From Pseudomonas graminis (GTDB taxonomy: Bacteria > Pseudomonadota > Gammaproteobacteria > Pseudomonadales > Pseudomonadaceae), in NCBI RefSeq assembly GCF_004364335.1, contig NZ_SOCR01000003.1, positions 186,001 to 250,000 of the forward strand: 64,000 bases of DNA, read 5' to 3'. The position numbers were made by a program, and so were the translations under genes. This document shows, one piece after another, positions 48,643-57,345 of this stretch. Numbering within the stretch: position 1 is the stretch's first letter; the number at the start of each line of letters is the position of its first letter. The notes beneath the pieces were generated by a model. The model saw only the letters and a list, made by a program, of their open reading frames with translations, searched no databases and was not told where the DNA came from.

Positions 48643-49779
48643 ATGCTCGCCAGAACACTCTTTAGCTCAGAGCACGAGCTTTTCCGCAACAGCGTCCGCA
48701 AGTTCTTCGAACAGCATGCGGCACCCTTTCATGCCCAGTGGGAAAAGCAGGGTCACATCGATCGCACGTTGTGGAACCGGGCGGGGGAGCAGGGCATGTT
48801 GTGTTCGCACCTGCCGGAAGAATACGGCGGCATGGGCGCGGACTTTCTCTACACCACGGTGGTGATCGAGGAAATCTCGCGCCTCGGCCTGACCGGCATC
48901 GGCTTTTCCCTGCATTCGGACATCGTCGCGCCGTATATCCTGCATTACGGCAGTGAAGCCCTGAAGCTCACATATTTGCCCAAACTGGTCTCGGGGGAAC
49001 TGGTCACTGCCATCGCGATGACCGAGCCCGGCGCGGGGTCCGATCTGCAAGGGGTCAAGACCACCGCGGTGCTGGATGGCGACGAGTACGTCATCAATGG
49101 TTCGAAGACCTTCATCACCAACGGGTTTCTCGCTGATCTGGTGATCGTCGTTGCCAAGACCGATCCCAAGGCGGGCGCGAAGGGGACCAGTCTGTTTGTC
49201 GTGGAAGCGGGTACGCCGGGCTTTGCGAAGGGCAAGCGATTGGAAAAGGTAGGTATGAAGGCGCAGGACACGTCGGAATTGTTCTTCCAGGACGTGAGAG
49301 TGCCCAAAGAGAACCTGCTGGGTCAGGCCGGGATGGGTTTCGCGTATTTGATGCAGGAGCTGCCCCAAGAGCGTCTGACGGTCGCCATCGGTGCGATCGC
49401 CTCCGCCGAAGCCGCCTTGCAATGGACGCTCGACTACACACGGGATCGCAAGGCCTTTGGCAAGGCCATCATCGACTTCCAGAACACCCGCTTCAAACTG
49501 GCCGAAATTGCCACCGAAGTTCAGATTGGTCGCACGTTCATTGATCGATGCCTTGAGTTGCACTTGGAAGGGAAGCTGGACGTACCAACGGCAGCCATGG
49601 CGAAATACTGGTCAACCGACCTGCAGTGCAAGGTTCTGGATGAATGCGTGCAGCTGCATGGCGGCTACGGCTTCATGTGGGAATACCCGATCGCCCGGGC
49701 GTGGGCCGATGCGCGGGTGCAGCGGATTTATGCAGGCACCAACGAAATCATGAAAGAGATTATTGCCCGGTCGCTTTGA
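48643..49779 (+). CDS. Acyl-CoA dehydrogenase (long-chain-type active site)
   Basis: A 378-residue FAD flavoenzyme of fatty-acid or branched-chain oxidation. MTEPGAGSDLQGVKTTAV and GSKTFITNG form the FAD region; QELPQERL precedes the active-site helix. The C-terminal loop reads YAGTNEIMKE, lacking the YEGT glutamate of medium-chain enzymes. The base is probably E256 in ASAEAALQWTLDYT, the position used by the long-chain enzyme. Substrate class is inferred only. It is divergent from the DJ-1/AraC gene. Confidence 0.88.
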   Translation: MLARTLFSSEHELFRNSVRKFFEQHAAPFHAQWEKQGHIDRTLWNRAGEQGMLCSHLPEEYGGMGADFLYTTVVIEEISRLGLTGIGFSLHSDIVAPYILHYGSEALKLTYLPKLVSGELVTAIAMTEPGAGSDLQGVKTTAVLDGDEYVINGSKTFITNGFLADLVIVVAKTDPKAGAKGTSLFVVEAGTPGFAKGKRLEKVGMKAQDTSELFFQDVRVPKENLLGQAGMGFAYLMQELPQERLTVAIGAIASAEAALQWTLDYTRDRKAFGKAIIDFQNTRFKLAEIATEVQIGRTFIDRCLELHLEGKLDVPTAAMAKYWSTDLQCKVLDECVQLHGGYGFMWEYPIARAWADARVQRIYAGTNEIMKEIIARSL

Positions 49780-49794
49780 CGGTCGACACAGGAC

Positions 49795-49887
49795 TGTAGG
49801 AGCGCGCTTGCCCGCGAGATGGCGGTAGGTCAGTCAAACCGTCAGTGACTGATCAAACGCTATTCGCGGGCAAGCGCGCTCCTACAA
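49795..49887. repeat. REP inverted pair (REPIN-like)
   Basis: TGTAGGAGCGCGCTTGCCCG and its reverse complement bracket about 50 bases between the convergent acyl-CoA dehydrogenase and aldo-keto reductase genes. Confidence 0.9.
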
Positions 49888-49898
49888 TTAATCACCGG

Positions 49899-50936
49899 TT
49901 AAGGCGCAGGATTCGGCTGATCCTTGTGAATCGCCTCGATGCCCGCCAGCACTTCATCCGACAGCACCAGTTCCGCGCTCGCCAGGTTGCTGTCCAGCTG
50001 CTCCAGCGTCGTGGCACCGATGATGTTGCTGGTGACGAAGCTGCGGCTGGTGACGAACGCCAGGGCCATCTGCGCCGGATCAAGACCGTGCTCGCGAGCC
50101 AGCGCAACGTAGCGCGCACAGGCCGCTTCCGATTGCGGATTGAAGTAGCGCGTGAAGCGGCTGTACAGGCTCAGGCGGCCCTTGGCCGGGCGGGCGCCGT
50201 CGGCGTATTTGCCGGACAACATCCCGAACGCCATGGGCGAGTACGCGAGCAGGCCGCATTGCTCGCGAATCGCCACTTCCGCCAGACCTACCTCGAAACT
50301 GCGGTTGAGCAGGTTGTAGGGGTTCTGAATGGACACGGGGCGCGTCAGGCCATGGGCATCCGATTCGGCGAGAAACTTCATGGTGCCCCACGGTGTTTCG
50401 TTGGACAGACCCACGTGGCGGATCTTGCCGGCCTTGACCTGCTCGTCCAGCGCTTCGAGCACTTCCAGCAGCGGGGTGAACTGTTCCTCACTGTGGTTGT
50501 AACCCAGCTTGCCGAAAAAGTTGGTGCTGCGCTCAGGCCAGTGCAATTGATAGAGGTCGAGGTAATCGGTCTGCAGGCGCTTCAGGCTCGCGTCCAGCGC
50601 CGCGACGATGTGATCACGGTTGAATTTCAGCTGACCGTCACGGATGTAATCGATGCCGTTGCCGGGACCGGCGATCTTGCTGGCGAGGATCCATTCGGCA
50701 CGGTCGCCGCTCTGCTTGAACCAGTTGCCGAGGATCGTCTCGGTGCTGGCGTAGGTTTCTTTCTTCGGCGGGACCGGATACATCTCGGCGGTGTCGATGA
50801 AATTGATGCCGGCGGCCTTGGCCCGTTCGATCTGCGCGAAGGCCTCGGACTGGCTGTTCTGCTCGCCCCAGGTCATGGTGCCGAGGCAGATTGCGCTGAC
50901 ATTGAGGTCGGTTCTGCCCAGTTGGCGGTAGTCCAT
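49899..50936 (-). CDS. Aldo-keto reductase (Tas-like)
   Basis: A 345-residue NADP-dependent aldo-keto reductase. MDYRQLGRTDLNVSAICLGT opens the barrel, FIDTAEMYP contains the catalytic tyrosine, LASKIAGPG the catalytic lysine, and LYQLHWPER the histidine. It resembles Tas and related enzymes; the natural substrate is unknown. The ATG at 50936 follows AGGAGAG; a much earlier in-frame start (51113) is not supported. It is divergent from rplM. Confidence 0.88.
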   Translation of the reverse strand: MDYRQLGRTDLNVSAICLGTMTWGEQNSQSEAFAQIERAKAAGINFIDTAEMYPVPPKKETYASTETILGNWFKQSGDRAEWILASKIAGPGNGIDYIRDGQLKFNRDHIVAALDASLKRLQTDYLDLYQLHWPERSTNFFGKLGYNHSEEQFTPLLEVLEALDEQVKAGKIRHVGLSNETPWGTMKFLAESDAHGLTRPVSIQNPYNLLNRSFEVGLAEVAIREQCGLLAYSPMAFGMLSGKYADGARPAKGRLSLYSRFTRYFNPQSEAACARYVALAREHGLDPAQMALAFVTSRSFVTSNIIGATTLEQLDSNLASAELVLSDEVLAGIEAIHKDQPNPAP

Positions 50937-51106
50937 TTGGCTCTCCTGTTTAAAAGAGCCATAAAAGCAGGTTGAAATTTTTTTCGCAATCTGCATAATT
51001 CCGCTCCTCTTTGTCGCTGGAGTGATGCCCCGCGCCAAAAGAAACCGCTGCGATCGAACGCGCTGACCCGAGCCCCCTATAGCGTTCGTGCCCGGCGGCC
51101 TTTGAC

Positions 51107-51135
51107 TTGTCAAAGACCGTACTAATGAGTATGCT
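51107..51135 (+). promoter_or_regulatory. Sigma-70 promoter of rplM-rpsI
   Basis: TTGTCA, a 17-base spacer and TATGCT, about 40 bases before the rplM start. The untranslated leader is short. Confidence 0.6.
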
Positions 51136-51176
51136 CCGCCGTCTATTTTTCAGGGCGGCCTTTGAGGCTATAAAGA

Positions 51177-51605
51177 ATGAAAACTTTTACCGCTAAACCG
51201 GAAACAGTAAAGCGCGACTGGTTCGTCGTCGACGCTGCTGGTCAGACCCTGGGTCGTCTGGCCACTGAAATCGCGAGCCGTCTGCGTGGCAAGCACAAGC
51301 CGGAATACACTCCGCACGTTGACACCGGCGACTACATCGTCGTGATCAATGCCGAGCAGATCCGTGTGACCGGTGCCAAGACCACCGACAAGATCTACTA
51401 CTCTCACTCCGGTTTCCCGGGCGGGATCAAGTCGATCAACTTTGAAAAGCTGATCGCCAAAGCTCCTGAGCGCGTGATCGAGACCGCGGTCAAAGGCATG
51501 CTGCCTAAGAACCCGCTGGGTCGCGACATGTATCGTAAGCTGAAAGTCTATGCGGGCGCTGCACACCCTCATACTGCTCAGCAGCCCCAAGAACTGAAGT
51601 TTTAA
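51177..51605 (+). CDS. rplM: 50S ribosomal protein L13
   Basis: A 142-residue large-subunit protein, one of the early assembly proteins binding 23S rRNA. Sequence [20 protein letters not shown] and [20 protein letters not shown] are typical. Codon use is that of a highly expressed gene. It is followed by rpsI after 14 bases, the conserved L13-S9 operon. Confidence 0.98.
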   Translation: MKTFTAKPETVKRDWFVVDAAGQTLGRLATEIASRLRGKHKPEYTPHVDTGDYIVVINAEQIRVTGAKTTDKIYYSHSGFPGGIKSINFEKLIAKAPERVIETAVKGMLPKNPLGRDMYRKLKVYAGAAHPHTAQQPQELKF

Positions 51606-51619
51606 CGGAATAGTTCATT

Positions 51620-52012
51620 ATGTCGGCGACTCAAAATTACGGCACTGGCCGTCGCAAGACCGCAACCGCTCGCGTTTTCCTGCGTCCGGGCACCGGTAAC
51701 ATCTCCATCAACAACCGTTCCCTGGACTCGTTCTTCGGTCGCGAAACTGCCCGCATGGTAGTTCGTCAGCCGCTGGAACTGACTCAGACTGTCGAAAAAT
51801 TCGACATCTACGTCACTGTCATCGGCGGTGGTGTGAGTGGTCAAGCTGGCGCAATCCGCCACGGTATCACCCGCGCTCTGATGCAATACGACGAAACCCT
51901 GCGTGGCGCTCTGCGCAAAGCAGGCTTCGTAACTCGCGATGCTCGCGAAGTTGAACGTAAGAAAGTCGGTCTGCGTAAAGCGCGTAAGCGTCCGCAGTAC
52001 TCGAAGCGTTAA
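51620..52012 (+). CDS. rpsI: 30S ribosomal protein S9
   Basis: A 130-residue small-subunit protein whose basic C-terminal tail ([11 protein letters not shown]) reaches the P-site t[22 protein letters not shown] is the family start. It is the last gene of rplM-rpsI, closed by a terminator 20 bases later. Confidence 0.98.
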   Translation: MSATQNYGTGRRKTATARVFLRPGTGNISINNRSLDSFFGRETARMVVRQPLELTQTVEKFDIYVTVIGGGVSGQAGAIRHGITRALMQYDETLRGALRKAGFVTRDAREVERKKVGLRKARKRPQYSKR

Positions 52013-52031
52013 TTCGCTTCCGTTCAAAAAG

Positions 52032-52067
52032 AACGCTCAGTTTCTATACGAAGCTGGGCGTTTTTTT
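52032..52067 (+). terminator. Terminator after rpsI
   Basis: AACGCTCAG pairs with CTGGGCGTT (one G-T pair) around a 12-base loop, followed by seven T residues. Confidence 0.85.
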
Positions 52068-52135
52068 ATGGCTGTCTTTTATGGATTCCGAGGACCCAGT
52101 CAAGGAGGACTCGGATGCTGACGGGAGAGGGCGCC

Positions 52136-52729
52136 ATGGGCAATGACGTCGTAAATATGGGCCGGCGTCGCTTCCTTGTGACGGCCACGTCTGTGGTGGG
52201 CGCAGCTGGAGCAGTCGGCGCCGCCGTACCGTTTGTAGGTTCTTGGTTCCCGAGTGCCAAAGCCAGGGCTGCGGGAGCGCCCGTCAAAGTCAACATCAGC
52301 AAGATCGAGCCGGGCCAGCAGATGATCGCCGAGTGGCGCGGTCAGCCGGTGTTCATTGTGCGTCGCACGCCAGAAATCCTTTCCGCTCTGGGCCAGATCA
52401 CCGGCCAGCTTTCCGACCCCGAATCAAACGACTCCACACAGCCTGCCTACGTCGATCCGGTGCTCCGTTCGATCCGGCCTGAAATCCTGCTGTTGATCGG
52501 CATTTGTACCCATCTTGGCTGCTCGCTTACTTTTCGTCCCGAAGTCGCATCCGTTGACTTGGGCAAGGATTGGGTCGGCGGTTATTTCTGCCCCTGTCAC
52601 GGATCCAGGTACGACCTTGCCGGACGCGTCTACAAATCGCAGCCTGCACCGCTGAATCTGCCAGTGCCGCCGCATTCCTACGAGTCGGACTCAATCATCG
52701 TCATCGGTGTCGATCAGGAGCAAGGGTGA
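52136..52729 (+). CDS. petA: Cytochrome bc1 Rieske iron-sulfur subunit
   Basis: A 197-residue Rieske protein of the ubiquinol-cytochrome c reductase. A twin-arginine signal-anchor is present (MGRRRFLVTATSVVGAAGAV). The 2Fe-2S ligands lie in CTHLGC and CPCHGSRYD. Two starts are possible: ATG at 52115, with AAGGAGG at perfect spacing, or ATG at 52136, with GGAGAGG. The second gives the usual family length and was chosen, but the first ribosome-binding site is the stronger. The stop overlaps the petB ATG by one base. Confidence 0.95.
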   Translation: MGNDVVNMGRRRFLVTATSVVGAAGAVGAAVPFVGSWFPSAKARAAGAPVKVNISKIEPGQQMIAEWRGQPVFIVRRTPEILSALGQITGQLSDPESNDSTQPAYVDPVLRSIRPEILLLIGICTHLGCSLTFRPEVASVDLGKDWVGGYFCPCHGSRYDLAGRVYKSQPAPLNLPVPPHSYESDSIIVIGVDQEQG

Positions 52730-53940
52730 TGAGCAAGCTCATGGACTGGATCAATGCGCGCTTTCCTGCGACCTCAATGTGGGAAAACCACCTCAGCAAG
52801 TACTACGTGCCCAGGAACCTCAACTTCTTCTATATTTTCGGTGTCCTGGCGCTGCTGGTGCTGTTCAACCAGATCCTCACGGGCATCTGGCTGACCATGA
52901 GTTACACGCCCACGGCCGAGGGCGCCTTTGCCTCGGTCGAGTCGATCATGCGTGACGTTGAATACGGCTCGATTCTGCGGCTGTTGCATTCGACCGGCGC
53001 GTCGGCGTTCTTCATCGTCATCTACCTGCACATGTTTCGCGGCCTGCTGTACGGCTCGTATCAGAAGCCGCGCGAGCTGGTCTGGATCTTCGGCATGCTG
53101 ATTTATCTGGCGCTGATGGCGGAAGCGTTCACGGGCTACCTGCTGCCGTGGGGGCAGATGTCGTACTGGGGCGCGCAGGTGATCATTTCGCTGTTTGGCG
53201 CCATCCCCATCATCGGCAACGACCTTGCCCAGTGGATTCGCGGGGATTATCTGGTCTCCGGCATCACCCTCAACCGCTTCTTCGCGCTGCACGTCGTGGC
53301 CTTGCCGATCGTGATCGTCGGCCTCGTCGTGCTGCATATCCTGGCGCTGCATGAAGTGGGTTCGAACAACCCTGACGGCGTCGACATCAAGAAATACAAG
53401 GACGAGAACGGCAACCCTTTGGACGGCATTCCCTTTCACCCGTACTACACGGTCAAGGATCTGCTCGGCGTCGTGGTGTTTCTGTTCATCTTCTGTTCGG
53501 TGGTGTTTTTCTTCCCCGAGATGGGCGGCTACTTTCTAGAGAAACCCAACTTCGAGCCGGCGAACCCCTTCAAGACCCCGGAGCACATTGCGCCGGTCTG
53601 GTACTTCACGCCGTTCTACGCGATCTTGCGCGCCATCCCGGACAAGCTTCTCGGCGTCATGGCCATGGGCGCGGCCATCGCCGTGCTGTTCGTGCTGCCG
53701 TGGCTCGACCGCAGCCCGGTCAAATCGATGCGTTACAAGGGTTGGCTGAGCCGCGTCTGGCTGCTGCTGTTCTGCGTGTCCTTCGTAACACTTGGGGTGC
53801 TGGGCGTATTGCCGCCAAGCCCGGGGCGTGCATGGCTGGCGCAGGTCTGCACCTTCACGTATTTCGCCTACTTCATCTTGATGCCGTTCTACACGCGAAT
53901 GGAGCGGACGAAGCCGGTGCCGGACAGGGTGACGAGCTGA
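52729..53940 (+). CDS. petB: Cytochrome b of the bc1 complex
   Basis: A 403-residue membrane subunit with about eight helices carrying two b hemes and both quinone sites. LLHSTGASAFFIVIYLHMFR and FFALHVVALPIVIVGLVVLH hold the heme-ligating histidine pairs, and the Qo motif reads PEHIAPVWYFTPFYAILRA (the PEWY-like PVWYF). The ATG at 52729 overlaps the petA stop; longer in-frame sequence belongs to petA. Its stop overlaps petC by one base. Confidence 0.97.
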   Translation: MSKLMDWINARFPATSMWENHLSKYYVPRNLNFFYIFGVLALLVLFNQILTGIWLTMSYTPTAEGAFASVESIMRDVEYGSILRLLHSTGASAFFIVIYLHMFRGLLYGSYQKPRELVWIFGMLIYLALMAEAFTGYLLPWGQMSYWGAQVIISLFGAIPIIGNDLAQWIRGDYLVSGITLNRFFALHVVALPIVIVGLVVLHILALHEVGSNNPDGVDIKKYKDENGNPLDGIPFHPYYTVKDLLGVVVFLFIFCSVVFFFPEMGGYFLEKPNFEPANPFKTPEHIAPVWYFTPFYAILRAIPDKLLGVMAMGAAIAVLFVLPWLDRSPVKSMRYKGWLSRVWLLLFCVSFVTLGVLGVLPPSPGRAWLAQVCTFTYFAYFILMPFYTRMERTKPVPDRVTS

Positions 53941-54707
53941 TGAAAACGCTCCTCGCCGTCTTGCTCATTGCCCTGTTGCCGACGCTGTCGTTCGCCGCTG
54001 AGCATGGCGCGGACCTTGAAAGCGTCGACATCGATGTGTCCGACAAGGCGGCCCTGCAGGAGGGTGCGCAGACCTTCGTCAATTACTGCATGGGGTGCCA
54101 CAGCGCCCGGTTTCAGCGCTATGAGCGCGTCGCGGACGATCTCGGCATCACCCACGACCGGATGCTGGAAAAGCTGGCGCCTGCCGGGGCGAAAATTGGC
54201 GATCACATGACCATCGGCATGCAGCCGGCGGATGCGAAAAACTGGTTTGGCGCAGTGCCGCCCGATCTGACCCTTGTCGCCCGCGTTCGCGGAACTGACT
54301 GGCTCTATGGCTACCTGCGTGCCTTCTACGAGGACCCGACGCGGCCCTGGGGCGTGAACAACAGGATTTCCCCCAACGTTGCCATGCCCAACGTGCTGGA
54401 AGGGCTTCAGGGGCGTCAGAGGCTCGGTTGCAGGGAAGCTCAGCGCCTTGACGGCGGGGAAAAACACACCGACCCGACCCTGAGTCACGAAGCCTGCGAT
54501 CAACTGGTCATCGTCCCCGGCACGGGCGCGCTGACCGAAGCGCAGTTCGACGACAAGGTGAAGAACCTCGTGACCTTCCTCGCTTACTCGGCCAACCCGG
54601 ACAAGCTGCAGCATCAGCGCATCGGCACCTACGTGCTGCTTTATCTCGCAGTGCTGTTCATCCTGGCCTACCTGCTCAAGCGCGAATTCTGGAAAGACAT
54701 CCACTGA
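53940..54707 (+). CDS. petC: Cytochrome c1
   Basis: A 255-residue membrane-anchored c-type cytochrome that accepts electrons from the Rieske protein. The signal peptide is MKTLLAVLLIALLPTLSFAA. Heme is bound at CMGCH (near residue 50), with a likely axial methionine in VAMPNVLEG. The C-terminal anchor is RIGTYVLLYLAVLFILAYLL. The stretch near 160-180 (RLGCREAQRLDGGEKH) is the least conserved part. It ends the petABC operon. Confidence 0.96.
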   Translation: MKTLLAVLLIALLPTLSFAAEHGADLESVDIDVSDKAALQEGAQTFVNYCMGCHSARFQRYERVADDLGITHDRMLEKLAPAGAKIGDHMTIGMQPADAKNWFGAVPPDLTLVARVRGTDWLYGYLRAFYEDPTRPWGVNNRISPNVAMPNVLEGLQGRQRLGCREAQRLDGGEKHTDPTLSHEACDQLVIVPGTGALTEAQFDDKVKNLVTFLAYSANPDKLQHQRIGTYVLLYLAVLFILAYLLKREFWKDIH

Positions 54708-54933
54708 GCGGACGTCTGATTCGCGGGTCTGCGCCGCTTGCCGCTGCGCTGTTTCAGGTAATGAGGGCAGAGCAGGTATAGTGGCGGGCTGAAGATTGCA
54801 GAATCTACCTTGAGTAAATGAGCTATCTTGTCGCCCGCGTTGAACACCCGATCATCGTGGACGTCGCCGAAAGCGCCCTCGCGGCGCATCCGTATTTCTG
54901 CTTTTTGAATATCTACAAGCGAGGAGGACCGCC

Positions 54934-55551
54934 ATGGGCGTGACCAATCGGTTGGCCTGTTACTCCGACCCCGCCGACCACTATTCCCATCGCGTGCGCA
55001 TTGTGCTCGCCGAGAAAGGTGTCAGCGCCGAGATCATTGAAGTTGTCGCGGGCCGTCATCCGCCCAAATTGATCGAGGTGAATCCGTACGGCAGCGTGCC
55101 AACCCTGGTCGATCGTGACCTGGCGTTGTACGAGTCGACGGTGGTAATGGAATACCTGGACGAACGTTATCCCCATCCGCCGCTGCTCCCGGTCTATCCG
55201 GTGGCGCGTGCCAACAGCCGCTTGCTGATCCACCGGATTCAGCGCGACTGGTGCGGTCTGGTGGATTTGATCCTGGACTCGCGCAGCAAAGAAGCCGCAC
55301 GTGTTCAGGCGCGCAAGGAGCTGCGCGAAAGTCTGACCGGCGTGTCGCCGTTGTTCGCGGATAAGCCTTTTTTCCTGAGCGACGAGCAAAGTCTGGTCGA
55401 CTGCTGTCTATTGCCCATACTCTGGCGCCTGCCGATTCTGGGTATCGAATTGCCGCGGCCCGCCAAGCCGCTGCTTGATTATATGGAGCGCCAATTTGCG
55501 CGTGAGGCATTTCAGGCAAGTCTGTCTGGTGTCGAACGCGACATGCGCTAA
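54934..55551 (+). CDS. sspA: Stringent starvation protein A
   Basis: A 205-residue glutathione-S-transferase-fold protein that binds RNA polymerase and alters promoter choice under starvation and acid stress; it also affects virulence genes. [21 protein letters not shown] is the N-terminal thioredoxin-like part, and [36 protein letters not shown] follows. GAGGAGGA precedes the ATG. A TATAGT box at 54777-54782 is a possible promoter. Confidence 0.96.
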   Translation: MGVTNRLACYSDPADHYSHRVRIVLAEKGVSAEIIEVVAGRHPPKLIEVNPYGSVPTLVDRDLALYESTVVMEYLDERYPHPPLLPVYPVARANSRLLIHRIQRDWCGLVDLILDSRSKEAARVQARKELRESLTGVSPLFADKPFFLSDEQSLVDCCLLPILWRLPILGIELPRPAKPLLDYMERQFAREAFQASLSGVERDMR

Positions 55552-55569
55552 GGCCTTAGGAGCCGTTTG

Positions 55570-55983
55570 ATGAACTCCAGTCGCCCTTATCTGATCCGCG
55601 CTTTGTATGAGTGGATCGTCGATAACGATTGCACACCCCACGTACTCGTCAATGCCGAGTACCCGGCGGTACAAGTCCCGCAAGGCTTTGCCAATGACGG
55701 GCAGATCGTCCTGAACATTTCGCCGAGCGCCGTTCGCCATCTGCACATGGACAACGACGCGGTGAGTTTCGAAGGCCGCTTCGGCGGTGTTCCCCACAGC
55801 CTGTACGTGCCGATTGCCGCCATCATGGGCATTTATGCCCGGGAGAACGGGCAGGGCATGGTCTTCGATCTGGAGCCTGCTGTGGATGAAGATGAACATC
55901 TGGACGTCGAAGACGACATGCCGCCACCGAACGACGAGCCGCCACGCCCTACCGGCCGGCCGAGTCTGAAAGTGGTCAAGTAA
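55570..55983 (+). CDS. sspB: ClpXP adaptor protein SspB
   Basis: A 137-residue adaptor that delivers ssrA-tagged proteins to ClpXP. The dimer and tag-binding domain begins SSRPYLIRALYEWIVDNDCT; the flexible tail ends in the ClpX-binding LKVVK after an acidic linker. The ATG at 55570 was used rather than the TTG one codon earlier. It is the second gene of sspAB. Confidence 0.96.
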   Translation: MNSSRPYLIRALYEWIVDNDCTPHVLVNAEYPAVQVPQGFANDGQIVLNISPSAVRHLHMDNDAVSFEGRFGGVPHSLYVPIAAIMGIYARENGQGMVFDLEPAVDEDEHLDVEDDMPPPNDEPPRPTGRPSLKVVK

Positions 55984-56001
55984 GTCGTTTCTGCAGTAAC
56001 G

Positions 56002-56032
56002 AAAAAGGCGATCCCGAGGGATCGCCTTTTTT
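56002..56032 (+). terminator. Terminator after sspB
   Basis: AAAAAGGCGATCCC/GGGATCGCCTTTTTT stem with GAG loop and T tract. Base composition changes to AT-richer sequence immediately after it. Confidence 0.9.
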
Positions 56033-56069
56033 GTGCGCGCCGAGTGGCGGCTGCCCATCCAAGCCTGGT

Positions 56070-56981
56070 TCAGGTTCGCTGAATCGTGTATGTCACTTTG
56101 CGCTTTCCGTAGATTTCAATTTTGATGACCTCGTTGCGGACGCTGGCAGCTTCAGCAACTTTGATGAGCTTAGTCATGCTGTTGATCGCACTCGTCTTTG
56201 ACCGACATTTAAACCGTTCAATTTCGGCGACCGAGCACGCCCGATAGGCAGTTCGGATCACGCCGCTTTTCTCTAGCAGATCAATTTTCTCTGGCGAAAT
56301 CCATGAAATCAGCTCGACAATTTTGTCGATTTTTTCATGTAAATGAGCCACTGCTTGCTGCTCGTCCGTAACGCCGAAGCGCTTCCAGGCCGGCTCATGG
56401 TGGAACACTCGGTTACGAAAGTTGCGAACAAGCGAAACGCGGTCTTTGCAGACCTGAAGCATGCCCGCACTTGTAGGCCATGTGCCTCTAAACACTTGTC
56501 CCAGATTCTTCGGCCAAATGAGATTGTTGCCCATGAATTCATTATCAAGGACGAATTCCCACGTGGAAAAATCGGCTTGTGAAACGATCTCTTGGTGATC
56601 GGGAGCGCCACCGCTGCCCGGTCGTTTCCCTTTTTCCCTTCTGGCGATCTTGAAGGCTGACTGGAAATTATTGGCCAAATATTCAACAGGCTGCGGCGTG
56701 TTCACGACGCCTGCGGTATAGCTTCTGTAGCGAAGCTTGCCTTTTTTCCACCAGAATTTACCGACGTCAGCCGTGAGTGCAGAGTCAATCGCATTCCTCA
56801 GCGTGACTTCAGCTGCACTGAGCAACGGGTAGAGGGAGGCGCAGACATGGGAATTCCATAGGTAAGCGCCAACCAGCTCCACGTCATTGCTAACGGAGAA
56901 AACTTTGGCGTAGCTGGAGATTCGGTGAGAGCTGATGATCTGATCAATCAGCACAGGTCTATACTGGACGGTGTGCGGCAT
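56070..56981 (-). CDS. HEPN/Abi-like protein, possible defence or toxin RNase
   Basis: A 303-residue protein I match only to the Abi-like group. The N-terminal half has the pattern SSYAKVF...GAYLWNSHVCASLYPLLSAAEVTLRNAID seen in abortive-infection proteins. An Rx4H motif, R189-N190 to H194 in RNFRNRVFHHEP, is the signature of HEPN ribonucleases. The ATG at 56981 follows AAAGGAAG; a longer frame from 57053 is possible. Base composition is clearly lower in GC than all neighbours, and the gene interrupts the otherwise conserved sspB-to-dolP spacing, so horizontal gain is likely. No antitoxin gene is adjacent. The function is inferred. Confidence 0.65.
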   Translation of the reverse strand: MPHTVQYRPVLIDQIISSHRISSYAKVFSVSNDVELVGAYLWNSHVCASLYPLLSAAEVTLRNAIDSALTADVGKFWWKKGKLRYRSYTAGVVNTPQPVEYLANNFQSAFKIARREKGKRPGSGGAPDHQEIVSQADFSTWEFVLDNEFMGNNLIWPKNLGQVFRGTWPTSAGMLQVCKDRVSLVRNFRNRVFHHEPAWKRFGVTDEQQAVAHLHEKIDKIVELISWISPEKIDLLEKSGVIRTAYRACSVAEIERFKCRSKTSAINSMTKLIKVAEAASVRNEVIKIEIYGKRKVTYTIQRT

Positions 56982-57017
56982 GCTCGGCTTCCTTTCAGCG
57001 AGGCGCCTGTGGGAATG

Positions 57018-57041
57018 TGGGTTGACATGCATGTCACCCAC
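57018..57041. promoter_or_regulatory. Extended palindrome upstream of the HEPN/Abi-like gene
   Basis: TGACATGCATGTCA (57023-57036) is a perfect 14-base palindrome and is flanked by GTGGG and CCCAC arms, offset by one base. It lies 42-55 bases before the HEPN/Abi-like start. It could be an operator used by the protein itself or by a lost partner. Confidence 0.45.
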
Positions 57042-57121
57042 CCATAGGATCACTCCCTAGGTTGGCGATGAGTTCCAATGAGCGAAAGCTTAAGACTTTT
57101 TGCAAAGACCACGAAACACCC

Positions 57122-57149
57122 ACCCCGGCCTTGAGTCGGGGTTTTTGTT
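57122..57149 (+). terminator. Terminator in the accessory island
   Basis: ACCCCG/CGGGGT stem around GCCTTGAGT, followed by TTTTGTTT. It does not belong to either core operon and is probably left from a mobile element. Confidence 0.6.
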
Positions 57150-57166
57150 TCTGGAGGTTTGCCTAC

Positions 57167-57271
57167 ATGCGTCCGCGTCGGTTCTATTTGCTTGCCATGC
57201 GGGCTGAATAGCGAACGCGTCTGGAGGCTGAAGCGGCTCGGGCCAGTCTGCCAGGGCTACCATCGATGTAG
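57167..57271 (+). pseudogene. Small ORF interrupted by an amber codon
   Basis: A 34-codon frame opens with ATG at 57167 after a good CTGGAGG, reads MRPRRFYLLAMRAE, hits TAG at 57209, and continues in the same frame as RTRLEAEAARASLPGLPSM to a second TAG at 57269. The whole would give one short basic-then-helical protein. The small size and position after a terminator look phage-like, but I cannot name a family. Confidence 0.35.
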
Positions 57272-57320
57272 ACCCACTTCTCGTTAAATGCTGCTGGCAC
57301 TCGGACCAAAAGCGCTGCAA

Positions 57321-57345
57321 TAAAAAGCCCTCACGTGGAGGGCTT
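57321..57345 (-). terminator. Terminator after the dolP-like gene
   Basis: AAGCCCTC/GAGGGCTT stem with a five-base loop; on the minus-strand transcript a U tract follows. It ends the lpoA-yraN-diaA-dolP series 29 bases after the stop. Confidence 0.75.
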
